From assembly GCA_900552465.1 (NCBI GenBank), contig URZO01000009.1, positions 1 through 64,000 of the forward strand: a stretch of DNA of 64,000 nt. Direction: 5' to 3'. The notes beneath the pieces are model-generated. The model was not told the DNA's origin, did no database searches, and saw nothing but the letters and a program-made list of their open reading frames with translations. The position numbers were made by a program, and so were the translations under genes. Of this stretch, positions 42,389 through 51,121 are shown piece after piece. The stretch's first letter is position 1. Each line of letters starts with the position of its first letter. This DNA comes from an uncultured Parabacteroides sp. Its GTDB lineage: Bacteria; Bacteroidota; Bacteroidia; Bacteroidales; Tannerellaceae.

Positions 42389-43582
42389 CTATAAGGAAAC
42401 CGGACTTCTTTTCGCTTTGCTCCAAGCTCCGTTTCCCTTATTTCGGATCAGATAAAAGAATCCCCTGATTACGTTTATATTCATAAAGACAAAGTAGTAA
42501 GGGATGAACAGCAGTTTGTTCCGCAAGTTTCGCTGTTCCATCCGATAACCGGCATAGGCAGCAATGTAAAAAAGTAGCTGCAGGAATAGTAATCCGATAT
42601 AAAAAGGATTCCCTGATACTGCCAAAAACGCGTTTATCGGTAATAACAAAAAGAGCATTAGCGGAGTAAGTGTCCAGCGCAATACACGATGGCTGACATA
42701 CTGAAAACTGAGTATGCCATATTGAAAGATATTGAGCAAGCTTTTAAGGCGCCAGACTGATTGCAGACCACCGGCTGCTATCCGTATTTTTCGTTTTTCT
42801 TCTTCTCGCATATCCAACGAAGCAGTCTCTGTGGCATAAGCCTCTTTGCAATAGGCTATTTTGTAGCCTTTAGCGGCAATACGGAGGGAAAGGATAAAAT
42901 CATCGAGCAATGTATCTGAAGGCATTTCTTCAAACAACCTGGTCTGTATGGCAAATAATTCACCGGCTGCGCCGACTGCTGAATAAAGGCGGTCATCCAA
43001 GTTCTTCAAGGCCGATTCGTATTTCCAATAAATTCCTTCTCCGGCAGTAGCTCCCTGGGCTGATTGTGTATCAACTCTTTTTTCACCGGCCACACATCCA
43101 ACTTTGGGATTAGAAAAACAGCGGACAATTTCTATTATGGCATCCGTATTCAGCATTGTGTTGGCATCGGTAAATATAACGTAAGGTGTAGAAACGTATT
43201 GCATACCCCGGTTCAGAGCAGCTGTTTTGCCTTTCCTTTCCGGATTAAACAGAACGGTTATGTTTTTGTATGTAGCCAGTAGATCATTTGTCTGATCATT
43301 CGATCCGTCCGTTACCCATACAATATGTAACTTGTCGCCGGGATAAGACAGATTCCTGCAGTTTTCCATCTTTTTTGCTATAATACCTTCTTCATTATAT
43401 GCTGCGATGAAAAGAGTCACTTCCGGAAATGGTTCAGGAAAGTGCAAGATAGTTTTTTTCTTGAACAGCTCTTTGATACGAACCAACAGATATAACAGGA
43501 TTCCATATCCTATATATGTGTAAAAGACAATAACTAATCCGAACCAAAAAAGGATGATAAAGAGAGTGTGTATTTGTTCCAT
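42389..43582 (-). CDS. Family 2 glycosyltransferase, membrane-bound
   Basis: 397 residues: N-terminal membrane helix (about 8-33), a GT2 catalytic domain with TLFIAAYNEEGIIAKK, TDGSNDQT, the DxD-equivalent IFTDANTML, LLDDFILSLRI, and a K/RxR-type motif in KRKIRIAAGGLQS, then three C-terminal membrane helices. Architecture resembles processive cellulose/hyaluronan-type synthases or lipid-linked sugar transferases; the QxxRW motif of processive enzymes appears as GGLQSVW without the arginine. First glycan gene at this edge, read leftward alone. Its stop codon lies in the inverted repeat. Confidence 0.88.
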   Translation of the reverse strand: MEQIHTLFIILFWFGLVIVFYTYIGYGILLYLLVRIKELFKKKTILHFPEPFPEVTLFIAAYNEEGIIAKKMENCRNLSYPGDKLHIVWVTDGSNDQTNDLLATYKNITVLFNPERKGKTAALNRGMQYVSTPYVIFTDANTMLNTDAIIEIVRCFSNPKVGCVAGEKRVDTQSAQGATAGEGIYWKYESALKNLDDRLYSAVGAAGELFAIQTRLFEEMPSDTLLDDFILSLRIAAKGYKIAYCKEAYATETASLDMREEEKRKIRIAAGGLQSVWRLKSLLNIFQYGILSFQYVSHRVLRWTLTPLMLFLLLPINAFLAVSGNPFYIGLLFLQLLFYIAAYAGYRMEQRNLRNKLLFIPYYFVFMNINVIRGFFYLIRNKGNGAWSKAKRSPVSL

Positions 43583-43620
43583 ACCGTTTTTGCGTAAAAT
43601 TATATTATACCCAACGATAC

Positions 43621-43628
43621 AAATATAA
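43621..43628 (-). promoter_or_regulatory. -7 promoter element for GT2 gene at 42389
   Basis: The minus strand reads TATATTTG, matching TAnnTTTG, 38 bases upstream of the glycosyltransferase start. Confidence 0.55.
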
Positions 43629-43722
43629 TTATTTTTTGATCCTTCAACATAAACATCTTGATTATTATTTTGAATAATGCATAATAATCAAGGGATTTGT
43701 GAATTGTTTAGAAACAAATCAC

Positions 43723-43730
43723 TACATTTG
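43723..43730 (+). promoter_or_regulatory. -7 promoter element for rightward glycan operon
   Basis: TACATTTG matches TAnnTTTG, 49 bases upstream of the SDR start at 43780; a TTTG at 43696-43699 is at slightly long spacing. It excludes the in-frame ATG at 43699. Confidence 0.6.
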
Positions 43731-43779
43731 CCGACTATTAAAACAGGAAATATTAATCAACGAATCTAAGGGTAAAAAC

Positions 43780-44718
43780 ATGAAGTCTATTTTGGTGACC
43801 GGTGGAGCGGGGTTTATCGGGTCTCATCTGTGTAAGCGTTTATTGAAGGAAGGAAATCGGGTAATCTGTCTGGATAATTATTTTACTGGATCCGAAAGCC
43901 TTATGCATGAATTACTTGTGTATCCGGATTTTCAATTGTTAGAACATGATGTGACTGTTCCGTATAAAGCCGTATCGACTATTGATGAAATTTATAATCT
44001 GGCATGTCCGGCTTCACCGATCCATTACCAGCATGATCCGATTAAAACGATCAAGACTTCCATTCTCGGAGCTATTAATATGTTGGAACTTGCGCAGGTC
44101 CATAATGCCCGGATTTTGCAAGCCTCGACCAGTGAGGTCTATGGGGATCCGTTTATTCATCCGCAGCCGGAATCTTATTGGGGCAATGTGAATACTGTTG
44201 GTATCCGCAGTTGTTATGATGAAGGGAAAAGAGCATCTGAAACACTCTTCATGGATTATCACCGACAGAATAGTCTCAGGATCAAAATTATCCGTATATT
44301 TAATACTTATGGTCCTAATATGACCGTTCATGACGGGCGCGTTGTCTCTAATTTTATTATCCAGGCTCTTCGAAACGAAAGCATTACGGTTTATGGTGAT
44401 GGACGTCAGACCCGCAGTTTCCAGTATGTAGATGATCTGGTCGAGGGAATGGTTCGTATGATGGCAACAGAAGACAGTTTTACAGGTCCGGTCAATCTGG
44501 GTAATCCTGATGAATTTACAATGTTGGAACTGGCTGAGCGAATTATACGTCTTACAGGTTCTCAATCTGAAATTGTATTTCGTCCTTTGCCTTCCGATGA
44601 TCCGAAACAACGAAAACCGGATATCACACTTGCTCGGGAGAAGCTCGGAGGTTGGTATCCTTCCGTTCCTCTTGAGGAAGGACTTAAGAGAACAATCCAA
44701 TATTTCCGGAGTTTGTAA
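43780..44718 (+). CDS. NAD-dependent UDP-glucuronate decarboxylase-like SDR
   Basis: 312 residues from the ATG at 43780, preceded by AAGGG. Extended SDR with NAD motif [11 protein letters not shown], catalytic region ASTSEVYGD with YDEGKRASE (Tyr-x3-Lys), and the UDP-xylose synthase-type [26 protein letters not shown] and DGRVVSNFI. Expected to convert UDP-glucuronate to UDP-xylose, supplying a donor for the glycosyltransferases in this locus. Heads the rightward operon SDR-GT2-GT2-flippase. Confidence 0.9.
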   Translation: MKSILVTGGAGFIGSHLCKRLLKEGNRVICLDNYFTGSESLMHELLVYPDFQLLEHDVTVPYKAVSTIDEIYNLACPASPIHYQHDPIKTIKTSILGAINMLELAQVHNARILQASTSEVYGDPFIHPQPESYWGNVNTVGIRSCYDEGKRASETLFMDYHRQNSLRIKIIRIFNTYGPNMTVHDGRVVSNFIIQALRNESITVYGDGRQTRSFQYVDDLVEGMVRMMATEDSFTGPVNLGNPDEFTMLELAERIIRLTGSQSEIVFRPLPSDDPKQRKPDITLAREKLGGWYPSVPLEEGLKRTIQYFRSL

Positions 44719-44730
44719 AAAGCCAAAGAT

Positions 44731-45894
44731 ATGATAGTTTTGAAGGTATTGGAGATATTACTGTATCTCTGTTTCTCTGTTAATATACTTTATTTGCTTG
44801 TTTTTAGTATAGCTTCTGTACGTAAAAGACGAAAGAATGGAGAGAAAGAATCTGTTTCTTTTCGTCGTATCGTGATATTGATACCTGCATATAAAGAGGA
44901 TAGGGTAATTATGGAATGCGTAGAATCATGTTTATTACAGGATTATCCGCGTGATCGATATGACGTAGTAGTTATTTCTGATCAGATGAGCCCTGAAACG
45001 AACGCAGGATTATCTGCCCTGCCAGTTATTCTGGAAATTGTCCGTTTTGCGAATAGTACGAAGGCAAAAGCTTTGAATCTGGCCATGAGCCGTTTGACTG
45101 ATTATGATATAGCCTTGATTCTGGATGCAGATAATACAATCGATCCTGATTATCTCAATCAGATTAATGCGGCTCCCTTCACCGGGAATATTGTCGGTTA
45201 TCAGACACACCGGACAGCTAAAAATAAGAATACAAGCCTGGCTTATTTGGATGCTGTGAGTGAGGAAATCAACAATAGTATTTTCCGACAGGGACATGTG
45301 AATATGGGATTGTCGGCAGCTTTGATTGGCTCCGGTATGGCTTTCGACTATAAGCTGATAAAAAAGGAATTGTCCGGTATCCACGCAATTGGTGGTTTTG
45401 ATCGTGCTCTGGAACTTACTTTGTTTAAAGCCGGCAAACGTATCGATTATTTACCGGATGCTTATGTTCTGGATGAGAAGATACAGAATCGTCGGGACTT
45501 TGCCCGACAAAGGAGACGCTGGTTGTCAGCACAGTTTCATTATCTGAAAGAGTTTATAGGTGATATGCCACAAGCCATATCGAATAAGAATTGGGATTTT
45601 TGTGATAAACTTTTTCAACAAATGAGTATTCCCCGATTGCTTCTGTTAGGTGAAACATTTATAATAGCATTAGTTATTACTTGTATATCCTGGCCGGTTT
45701 CGTTAAAATGGTGGATATTATTCTGCTTACTGATAGTTTCTTTACTATTGGCAGTGCCTAAAAGCTTATATACAAGGCAACTGTTTATTGCTGTTGTAAA
45801 ATTGCCGGAAACTTTTTTTACAATGTTTCTGAATCTTTTCCGCTTGAAGGATGCCAACAAGAAGTTTATTCATACGGAACATGGGGTAAAATAA
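44731..45894 (+). CDS. Family 2 glycosyltransferase, membrane-bound (paralogue of 52258-53493)
   Basis: 387 residues: N-terminal membrane helix (about 5-27), GT2 domain with VILIPAYKEDRVI, LILDADNTIDPDYL and the signature EEINNSIFRQGHVNMGLSAALIGSGMAFDY, a QRRRWLSAQ motif (QxxRW-like), and two or three C-terminal membrane helices. Closely similar throughout to the enzyme at 52258-53493 on the other strand. Presumably adds one sugar on the cytoplasmic face of a lipid carrier, or is processive. One base separates its stop from the next gene. Confidence 0.9.
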   Translation: MIVLKVLEILLYLCFSVNILYLLVFSIASVRKRRKNGEKESVSFRRIVILIPAYKEDRVIMECVESCLLQDYPRDRYDVVVISDQMSPETNAGLSALPVILEIVRFANSTKAKALNLAMSRLTDYDIALILDADNTIDPDYLNQINAAPFTGNIVGYQTHRTAKNKNTSLAYLDAVSEEINNSIFRQGHVNMGLSAALIGSGMAFDYKLIKKELSGIHAIGGFDRALELTLFKAGKRIDYLPDAYVLDEKIQNRRDFARQRRRWLSAQFHYLKEFIGDMPQAISNKNWDFCDKLFQQMSIPRLLLLGETFIIALVITCISWPVSLKWWILFCLLIVSLLLAVPKSLYTRQLFIAVVKLPETFFTMFLNLFRLKDANKKFIHTEHGVK

Positions 45895-45895
45895 T

Positions 45896-46933
45896 ATGGA
45901 AGTATCTGTTATCATTCCCATTTATAATGTTTCCAAGTATATAGAACGTTGTTTACGATCTGTTCTCAAGCAAACATGGAAGGATCTAAAGGTTATCTTA
46001 ATTGATGATTGTACACGTGATGATTCAATGGATATTGTCCGGAGTCTATTGGAGACTTCTTCCCGAAGCAATATTGTTACAATTTTAAGACATGAAAAAA
46101 ACAGCGGTCTTTCAGTAGCCCGTAATACGGGCATCCGGCAGGCTACGGGTGATTATCTTTACTTTTTAGATAGTGACGATTATATATCGGAAGATTGCAT
46201 TGAGCAGTTAGCAAATGCAGCAATCCGATACAAGGTTGATTTTGTAGTAGGTGATTTTGAAGCGGTAGGAACATTCAGAAAAATACCTTCTTTATTATTA
46301 GATACGGGTATTTTGGCTGATAATAAGAGTGTTCTGTCTGCCTTTTCCAAGGCTCAATGGCCTGTCATGGCGTGTAATAAATTAATAAACCGTTCTTTCC
46401 TTATAAAAGAAAATTTATTTTTTAAAGAAGGACTTTTGCATGAAGATGATTTATGGTCTTTTATGATTGCTTGTAAAGCTCACAGTGCCTATGTTGTGAA
46501 AAAGAAAACATATTTTTATTATTTACATTCCAATTCTATTACAGGTCAGCCTTCTGTCAGAAATTTGGAATCTCGTATACGGATTATTGAATATTTATTT
46601 GAATACATAAGTCTATCATCTGCATTAAAAGGGAATCCTGATGTGTACACTGCTTTTGAAACTCTAAAGGCAAAATATTTTGATAGAATTATCTATTTTT
46701 CGAAAGATCGTTCTTTTCATTATGATAGTTATCTGTCTTTCAGAGCACATACGTATATTTCTCCACTTAAATCTATTTTTGTTTTTAAGCCGGGCGTAAA
46801 ACTGTGTTTACGAAATGTCCATCAATTATTACCGGAAAAGTTAGGCTATTGGTATTTTAAATTGTTTGTATTCATGTCATATAAACTATTGATTCTCTGC
46901 ATTAAGTTAAGACAATGGACAGGAAAAGAATAA
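45896..46933 (+). CDS. Family 2 glycosyltransferase, soluble type
   Basis: 345 residues starting directly with the GT-A fold: VSVIIPIYNVSKYIERCLRSVLKQTWKDLKVILIDDCTRDDS, SGLSVARNTGIRQATGDYLYFLDSDDYI (DxD-type), and HEDDLWSFMI. No membrane helix until a weak one near the C-terminus. Typical of capsule and O-antigen sugar transferases; donor and acceptor cannot be inferred. Noticeably AT-rich. Overlaps the in-frame leader of the flippase gene. Confidence 0.88.
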   Translation: MEVSVIIPIYNVSKYIERCLRSVLKQTWKDLKVILIDDCTRDDSMDIVRSLLETSSRSNIVTILRHEKNSGLSVARNTGIRQATGDYLYFLDSDDYISEDCIEQLANAAIRYKVDFVVGDFEAVGTFRKIPSLLLDTGILADNKSVLSAFSKAQWPVMACNKLINRSFLIKENLFFKEGLLHEDDLWSFMIACKAHSAYVVKKKTYFYYLHSNSITGQPSVRNLESRIRIIEYLFEYISLSSALKGNPDVYTAFETLKAKYFDRIIYFSKDRSFHYDSYLSFRAHTYISPLKSIFVFKPGVKLCLRNVHQLLPEKLGYWYFKLFVFMSYKLLILCIKLRQWTGKE

Positions 46934-46944
46934 GGAGGAATAAT

Positions 46945-48471
46945 ATGTCTCAATATCGTGTTAGAAAAAGTATATTGAATGCTCGTGTCAATATTTTGTT
47001 TTATTTTATTGCATTAGTACTTTCTTTTTTCTCAAGAAAAGTCTTTCTTGAATGTCTGGGAGACGATTTTGTAGGATTGACAGGGACTTTATTGAATTTG
47101 CTTGGTTTTCTTAATCTGGCAGAATTAGGAATAGGACTATCAATTGGTTTTGTTTTGTACAAACCGATTTTTGAGAAGGACGAAAAGAAGATTTGTGAAA
47201 TTATATCTGTACTTGGCTATATATATCGGCATGTAGGGCTAATGATTTTAGGGGTTGGAGCTGTGTTATCTTGCTTTTTACCTCTAATATTTAAAAAGAC
47301 TGTATTTGAATTGGGAGTTATTTATTTTGCATTTTTTGGTTTCCTTGCTTCTTCTTTGCTTGGATATTTTGTTAATTATAAGCAAACCCTGTTAAGTGCC
47401 GACCAACGTAATTATGTGATAGTAGCTTATTTCCAATCAATAAATATTATTAAGACTTTGTTTCAGATGGCACTTGCCTACTATTGGGGCAACTATTATG
47501 TATGGATTGCAACAGAGTTGGTTTTTAGCATCCTTTATTCTTTTGTGTTAAACTATAAAATCAAAAAAATATACCCATGGTTAGGCACAAGCCTGACAGA
47601 GGGAAAGTGCAAATACTCGGAGAATAAAATTATTATAGCAAAAGCCCGCCAAATGTTTATCCATTTGTTGGCCGGAGCTGGTTGTAGTCAATTATTGCCT
47701 CTATTGGTTTATGCTTTTGCATCTTTGAAGATTGTAGCGTATTATGGTAATTATATGCTGATTATCTCAAAAATTAATCTGTTGGTGAATAGTACATTGG
47801 GAAGTGTGAGGGCTGGGATTGGAAATTTGATAGCGGAGGGAGATGAGAGAAAAATATTACAGGTATATTGGGAACTTAATTCATTACGTTTTTTAATTGC
47901 CGGTTTTCTTACATTTTCCCTTTATAATTTAGTAAATCCATTTGTGGGGATTTGGCTTGGAGACGAATATATGTTAGACAGAATGACGTTAATCATTATT
48001 CTGAGTAATTTTTTTATTTATCAATTCCGGGGTGTTAACGACCAATTTATTCAAGGGTATGGACTTTTCCAAGATGTATGGGCTGCCGTTGCCATATTAG
48101 TAATAACGGGCGTTGTTGCTTTAATCGGTGGTTATTTTGGGGGATTACCTGGGGTCTTATTGGGCGATACAGTTAGTTCTTTAACGATTGTGTGTCTCTG
48201 GAAATCTTATTTTTTATATAAGGAAGGATTCCACTTACCTGTTTCTGAATATTGGAAACAAATCTTTAAATACTTGGGAATATTGGCTGTTTGCTGGTTC
48301 ATGTCAGATTATTTACTATCTCTTTATCCGATTGTAAATCCCTATACCGGTTACATGAATTGGCTTCTGTTTGCAATTTACAGTTCTACAGTGTTTCTTT
48401 TACTTTTCGGATGCACACTGTATTATTTTTCAGAAGGTATCAGAAATCTGTTTGTTCGTGTAAAAAATTAA
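46945..48471 (+). CDS. Polysaccharide flippase (Wzx/MATE-like)
   Basis: 508 residues from the ATG at 46945, which follows a strong AAGGAGGA ribosome site, unusual in this genome and decisive over the ATG at 46915. About 12-14 membrane segments; the N-terminus RKSILNARVNILFYFIALVLSFFSRKVFLECLG is typical of RfbX/Wzx proteins in Bacteroidetes. It should flip the undecaprenyl-linked repeat unit to the periplasm for the polymerase encoded at 53517. Last gene of the rightward operon; AT-rich. Confidence 0.9.
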   Translation: MSQYRVRKSILNARVNILFYFIALVLSFFSRKVFLECLGDDFVGLTGTLLNLLGFLNLAELGIGLSIGFVLYKPIFEKDEKKICEIISVLGYIYRHVGLMILGVGAVLSCFLPLIFKKTVFELGVIYFAFFGFLASSLLGYFVNYKQTLLSADQRNYVIVAYFQSINIIKTLFQMALAYYWGNYYVWIATELVFSILYSFVLNYKIKKIYPWLGTSLTEGKCKYSENKIIIAKARQMFIHLLAGAGCSQLLPLLVYAFASLKIVAYYGNYMLIISKINLLVNSTLGSVRAGIGNLIAEGDERKILQVYWELNSLRFLIAGFLTFSLYNLVNPFVGIWLGDEYMLDRMTLIIILSNFFIYQFRGVNDQFIQGYGLFQDVWAAVAILVITGVVALIGGYFGGLPGVLLGDTVSSLTIVCLWKSYFLYKEGFHLPVSEYWKQIFKYLGILAVCWFMSDYLLSLYPIVNPYTGYMNWLLFAIYSSTVFLLLFGCTLYYFSEGIRNLFVRVKN

Positions 48472-48967
48472 TTCGATTTTTTTAGAAATCTATTTTGCTT
48501 GAGTATAAAGTAAAACTCCAGTGAACCGGATGATATAGATTACAATAACCCCCTTTTTGACCATTTTTCTATTTCGTCCGAAATTTTGATCGATTTTGGA
48601 TTGACTCTTTTTGCGATTTTGACCTTTATGGCTGACAATAAAAGAAATGAGGTGCCAGGACAATTCTAAAAAACATGCAATTTGATTATCGAAAGATGAA
48701 AATGCCGGCAAAGTGATAAACCTTAACTCCCGGAGAGTTGTCTGTTACAAAATAAAAACGGGTAGTGCCCCGAATATTCAAAAGAAATTTTTGGGGGGGG
48801 CTTGCAATGAAGACGGTCGTAATGGCGAAAAAAGCCCCTAAAAGAGGGAAAAGCCCCTTTTTGACGTCTGAAAAGCGGATTGACATTTGTATGGTTTCAG
48901 ATCTCTTTTGAGATTAAAAAAGATGCTTTATACAATAAGTCTGAATTCTTAGGTTATCACAAGATAC
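48472..48967. other. Non-coding interval between convergent glycan operons
   Basis: About 500 bp with no supportable gene. It contains an eight-G run (48793-48800), two CCCCTTTTTGAC-type stretches (near 48551 and 48854), and a weak dyad AACTCCCGGAGAGTT near 48727. Two short leftward reading frames here look random. It may be a decayed remnant at a recombination border; nothing recognisable remains. Confidence 0.5.
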
Positions 48968-49912
48968 TTAGTTGGATTGTATTTTCCGTATTAAATTTCT
49001 TAGCTTTAATAATCCTTTTCGGATAAAAGGTAAGGATTGGCCGTTTTTTATATTGTACAGAACAGACTGCGAGTTGAATATCATCTCAAAGTTTTCCGTG
49101 CATAAAACAGGTTTTCCTGTTCTTCTATTTATTTCGATTGCTTGTGATAAAGAACTTTCTATAAATAATTTATAGTAATTGAGTTTGTATTCATCGGCTT
49201 TATGAGAGGCATGGCAGTTTGCTTTTTGGCGTGTTTCTTTGTCAGGCAAATTCAACATGACCAGCTTGTTGTACTTAACCTTATTAGCTTCTAACCAGAT
49301 TTCTGTTTCCTTTCTATATTTTTCCAGGCGGGAAGTCACCAACGTACCGATTCTGGCATCCGGAATGAATAGCGGTTGTGCATGCAAGATAAAATCTTTA
49401 TATTGCTCTCCATCATCATTCTGTTCGGGTTTAGGATCTACGCATAAGACGCCGTCTATATCCATACAGGATTTCTCTAATATCATGTGATTCAAAATGT
49501 TCCACTGGAAATAGCGAGGTTGTGGGACAATATCCAAAGCATAATCCACCATATTTTCTTTGCCGGGAATCGCATAAACGACACAATATTGAATGTTAAA
49601 ATCATGTTCCAGATGTTTGACTTGTTCTTTGCATTTTTGCATAGCCGAACCGGAAGAGATGCTATCATCGACAATCAGAATTCTTTTGTATTGCCGGGTC
49701 TCGAAAAACCGGCCTCTTTCTCCAGCTTTATAGATATGTCCGTTGATGAATGAACCTAAGTCCGTAACAGGTTTGTTCAGATAAAGAGCCATAAGATTAG
49801 CCGGAAACATTCCGCTGCGGGGAATACCGACAATTAAGTCTATATCTCTTGGTATGATGTACAAACGTTTTAAGATGACCTGATTCAGGTCGGATATGGT
49901 TTTGTAGTTCAT
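48968..49912 (-). CDS. Phosphoribosyltransferase-HAD phosphatase fusion in glycan locus
   Basis: 314 residues. About 1-130 is a type I phosphoribosyltransferase fold with VGIPRSGMFPANLMALYL and the PRPP loop RILIVDDSISSGSAM. About 150-270 resembles a HAD hydrolase: CMDIDGVLCVDP (DxDG nucleophile motif), LVTSRLEKYRKETEIWL (motif II) and SHKADEYK (motif III lysine region). The C-terminus is basic. The combination suggests making and dephosphorylating a phosphoribosyl intermediate for a ribose-type or nucleotide sugar, but this is inference. Last gene of the leftward operon; overlaps the upstream gene by four bases. Confidence 0.82.
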   Translation of the reverse strand: MNYKTISDLNQVILKRLYIIPRDIDLIVGIPRSGMFPANLMALYLNKPVTDLGSFINGHIYKAGERGRFFETRQYKRILIVDDSISSGSAMQKCKEQVKHLEHDFNIQYCVVYAIPGKENMVDYALDIVPQPRYFQWNILNHMILEKSCMDIDGVLCVDPKPEQNDDGEQYKDFILHAQPLFIPDARIGTLVTSRLEKYRKETEIWLEANKVKYNKLVMLNLPDKETRQKANCHASHKADEYKLNYYKLFIESSLSQAIEINRRTGKPVLCTENFEMIFNSQSVLYNIKNGQSLPFIRKGLLKLRNLIRKIQSN

Positions 49913-51114
49913 GATTCCTTGTTTTGAAACTGTTCGATAATGTTATATATTTTCTGAACGCTGTGTCTCCAACTATGTGTTTGTGCAAAACATATACGTT
50001 CTTCTTTCTTTACAGGGTTGTTCGTTTCTTTCAACGCATTATCCAAAGCCAGCAGATATTCGTCTTCATTTGCCGGTAGATGTGTATGTGCTGCAAAGAC
50101 GTCCCGCATGGTATGGGTACTGGTTGCTACTGTTGGTTTCCCCATTGCCAGATATTCATCTATTTTTAAGGGATAATTCCCATTTGTAATATCGTTGACC
50201 ATCTGCGGATTGATACAGACATCGTAACTACTGATATAAGCCGGTAAAGTTTCGACCGGTTTTTTCCCTAAAAAGTAGACATTGGAGAGTTTGTGTATAG
50301 GATGTTTGCTGAACACCTCATCTTCTGGACCTGTAAAAACAAAACTGTATGCTGGACGTTTTTCTGCAATTCGCAACAGTAAATCACTGTCCAGGCGGGT
50401 ACTGTTGATCGTTCCTACATAGCCTATTACAGGATGGGGAATATGTTTCGTATCTTCCGGTACAGGCCAGTTTTTTCTACCATTGTACAGAGAAAGATTG
50501 ACACCGGTCTCAATGGGAAAGGTGTGGCGGTTATATTTTCGGAAACGTTCGGCAAAATGTGTTGAGTTTACCAGTACAATATCCGATTTTGCGGCTAATA
50601 ACGGTTCAAGTCGCGAACCGTTCTTTTTCCAATAGGACTCGCCTATAACAAAATCCCTGCAATAATAAATAGAGAGGGACGGATTTAGATATTCTTTTAT
50701 GTATTGGCTGCGATAGATATCCGTATCTATCAGATGTATATAATTGCTGAAACCCAATTCTGTCGTAATTCTGCGGATATAGTCTGCAATTTTTCGGTTA
50801 TTTAGTTTGTTCACCCAATCAAATAAAAAAGTTGTCGGTAATCCTCCGACTGGAAATATACAAAACGGACAATCTGCAATCCACATATTTTCGTTAATCT
50901 GACGGATAGGAGAGACCTGCTTTTTTATCACATCCATCCTATGAATCCAAGCTTTATTTTTATTCCCCCGGAACCGGGTAGAATAATCCATCGGCGTGTT
51001 AAGATACAAAACCCGATTATTTTTTGATATCTCTAAAGCCGTATTTTTGATGGTACTGCCTATCTCGATATCCCAGGGCTGTAAACTGGTAATGATGAAG
51101 TCGCGGTTTAACAT
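49909..51114 (-). CDS. Family 1/4 glycosyltransferase
   Basis: 401 residues from the ATG at 51114 (MLNRDFIITSLQPWDIEIG); a longer in-frame ORF overlaps the upstream gene and is unlikely. GT-B architecture: N-terminal domain with SKNNRVLYLNTPMDYSTRF and a C-terminal domain with IGYVGTINSTRLDSDLL, FLGKKPVETLPAYISSYDVCINPQ and KIDEYLAMGKPTVAT (E-x7-E-like). The N-terminus resembles capsule glycosyltransferases that act on UDP-galactofuranose or similar donors, but specificity is unknown. Seven bases behind the preceding gene. Confidence 0.87.
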   Translation of the reverse strand: MLNRDFIITSLQPWDIEIGSTIKNTALEISKNNRVLYLNTPMDYSTRFRGNKNKAWIHRMDVIKKQVSPIRQINENMWIADCPFCIFPVGGLPTTFLFDWVNKLNNRKIADYIRRITTELGFSNYIHLIDTDIYRSQYIKEYLNPSLSIYYCRDFVIGESYWKKNGSRLEPLLAAKSDIVLVNSTHFAERFRKYNRHTFPIETGVNLSLYNGRKNWPVPEDTKHIPHPVIGYVGTINSTRLDSDLLLRIAEKRPAYSFVFTGPEDEVFSKHPIHKLSNVYFLGKKPVETLPAYISSYDVCINPQMVNDITNGNYPLKIDEYLAMGKPTVATSTHTMRDVFAAHTHLPANEDEYLLALDNALKETNNPVKKEERICFAQTHSWRHSVQKIYNIIEQFQNKES

Positions 51115-51121
51115 GGTGATA

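Larger units (their letters stand above)
42094..42394. promoter_or_regulatory. Candidate invertible promoter segment flanked by inverted repeats
   Basis: GTTCTTAAGGAACTCCGG (42099-42116) is exactly complementary to CCGGAGTTCCTTAAGAAC (42369-42386); with one single-base gap the match extends outward through TATAG on each side. Between the arms lie a leftward-facing terminator, a rightward-facing terminator and a rightward -7 element TATCTTTG (42348-42355). In the drawn orientation the promoter reads antisense into the adjacent glycosyltransferase; inverted, it would read into the DUF4469-like gene. The right arm overlaps the glycosyltransferase stop codon. No invertase gene is present in the window. 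Confidence 0.6.

Noticed and set aside
42094..42394. The inverted-repeat segment as an insertion sequence
   Set aside because: Too short to hold a transposase and no target duplication was seen; a non-autonomous element remains possible and is noted as the main alternative.
48490..48886. Two short leftward reading frames between the convergent glycan operons
   Set aside because: No recognisable protein features, no good ribosome site, overlapping and low-complexity; treated as non-coding.
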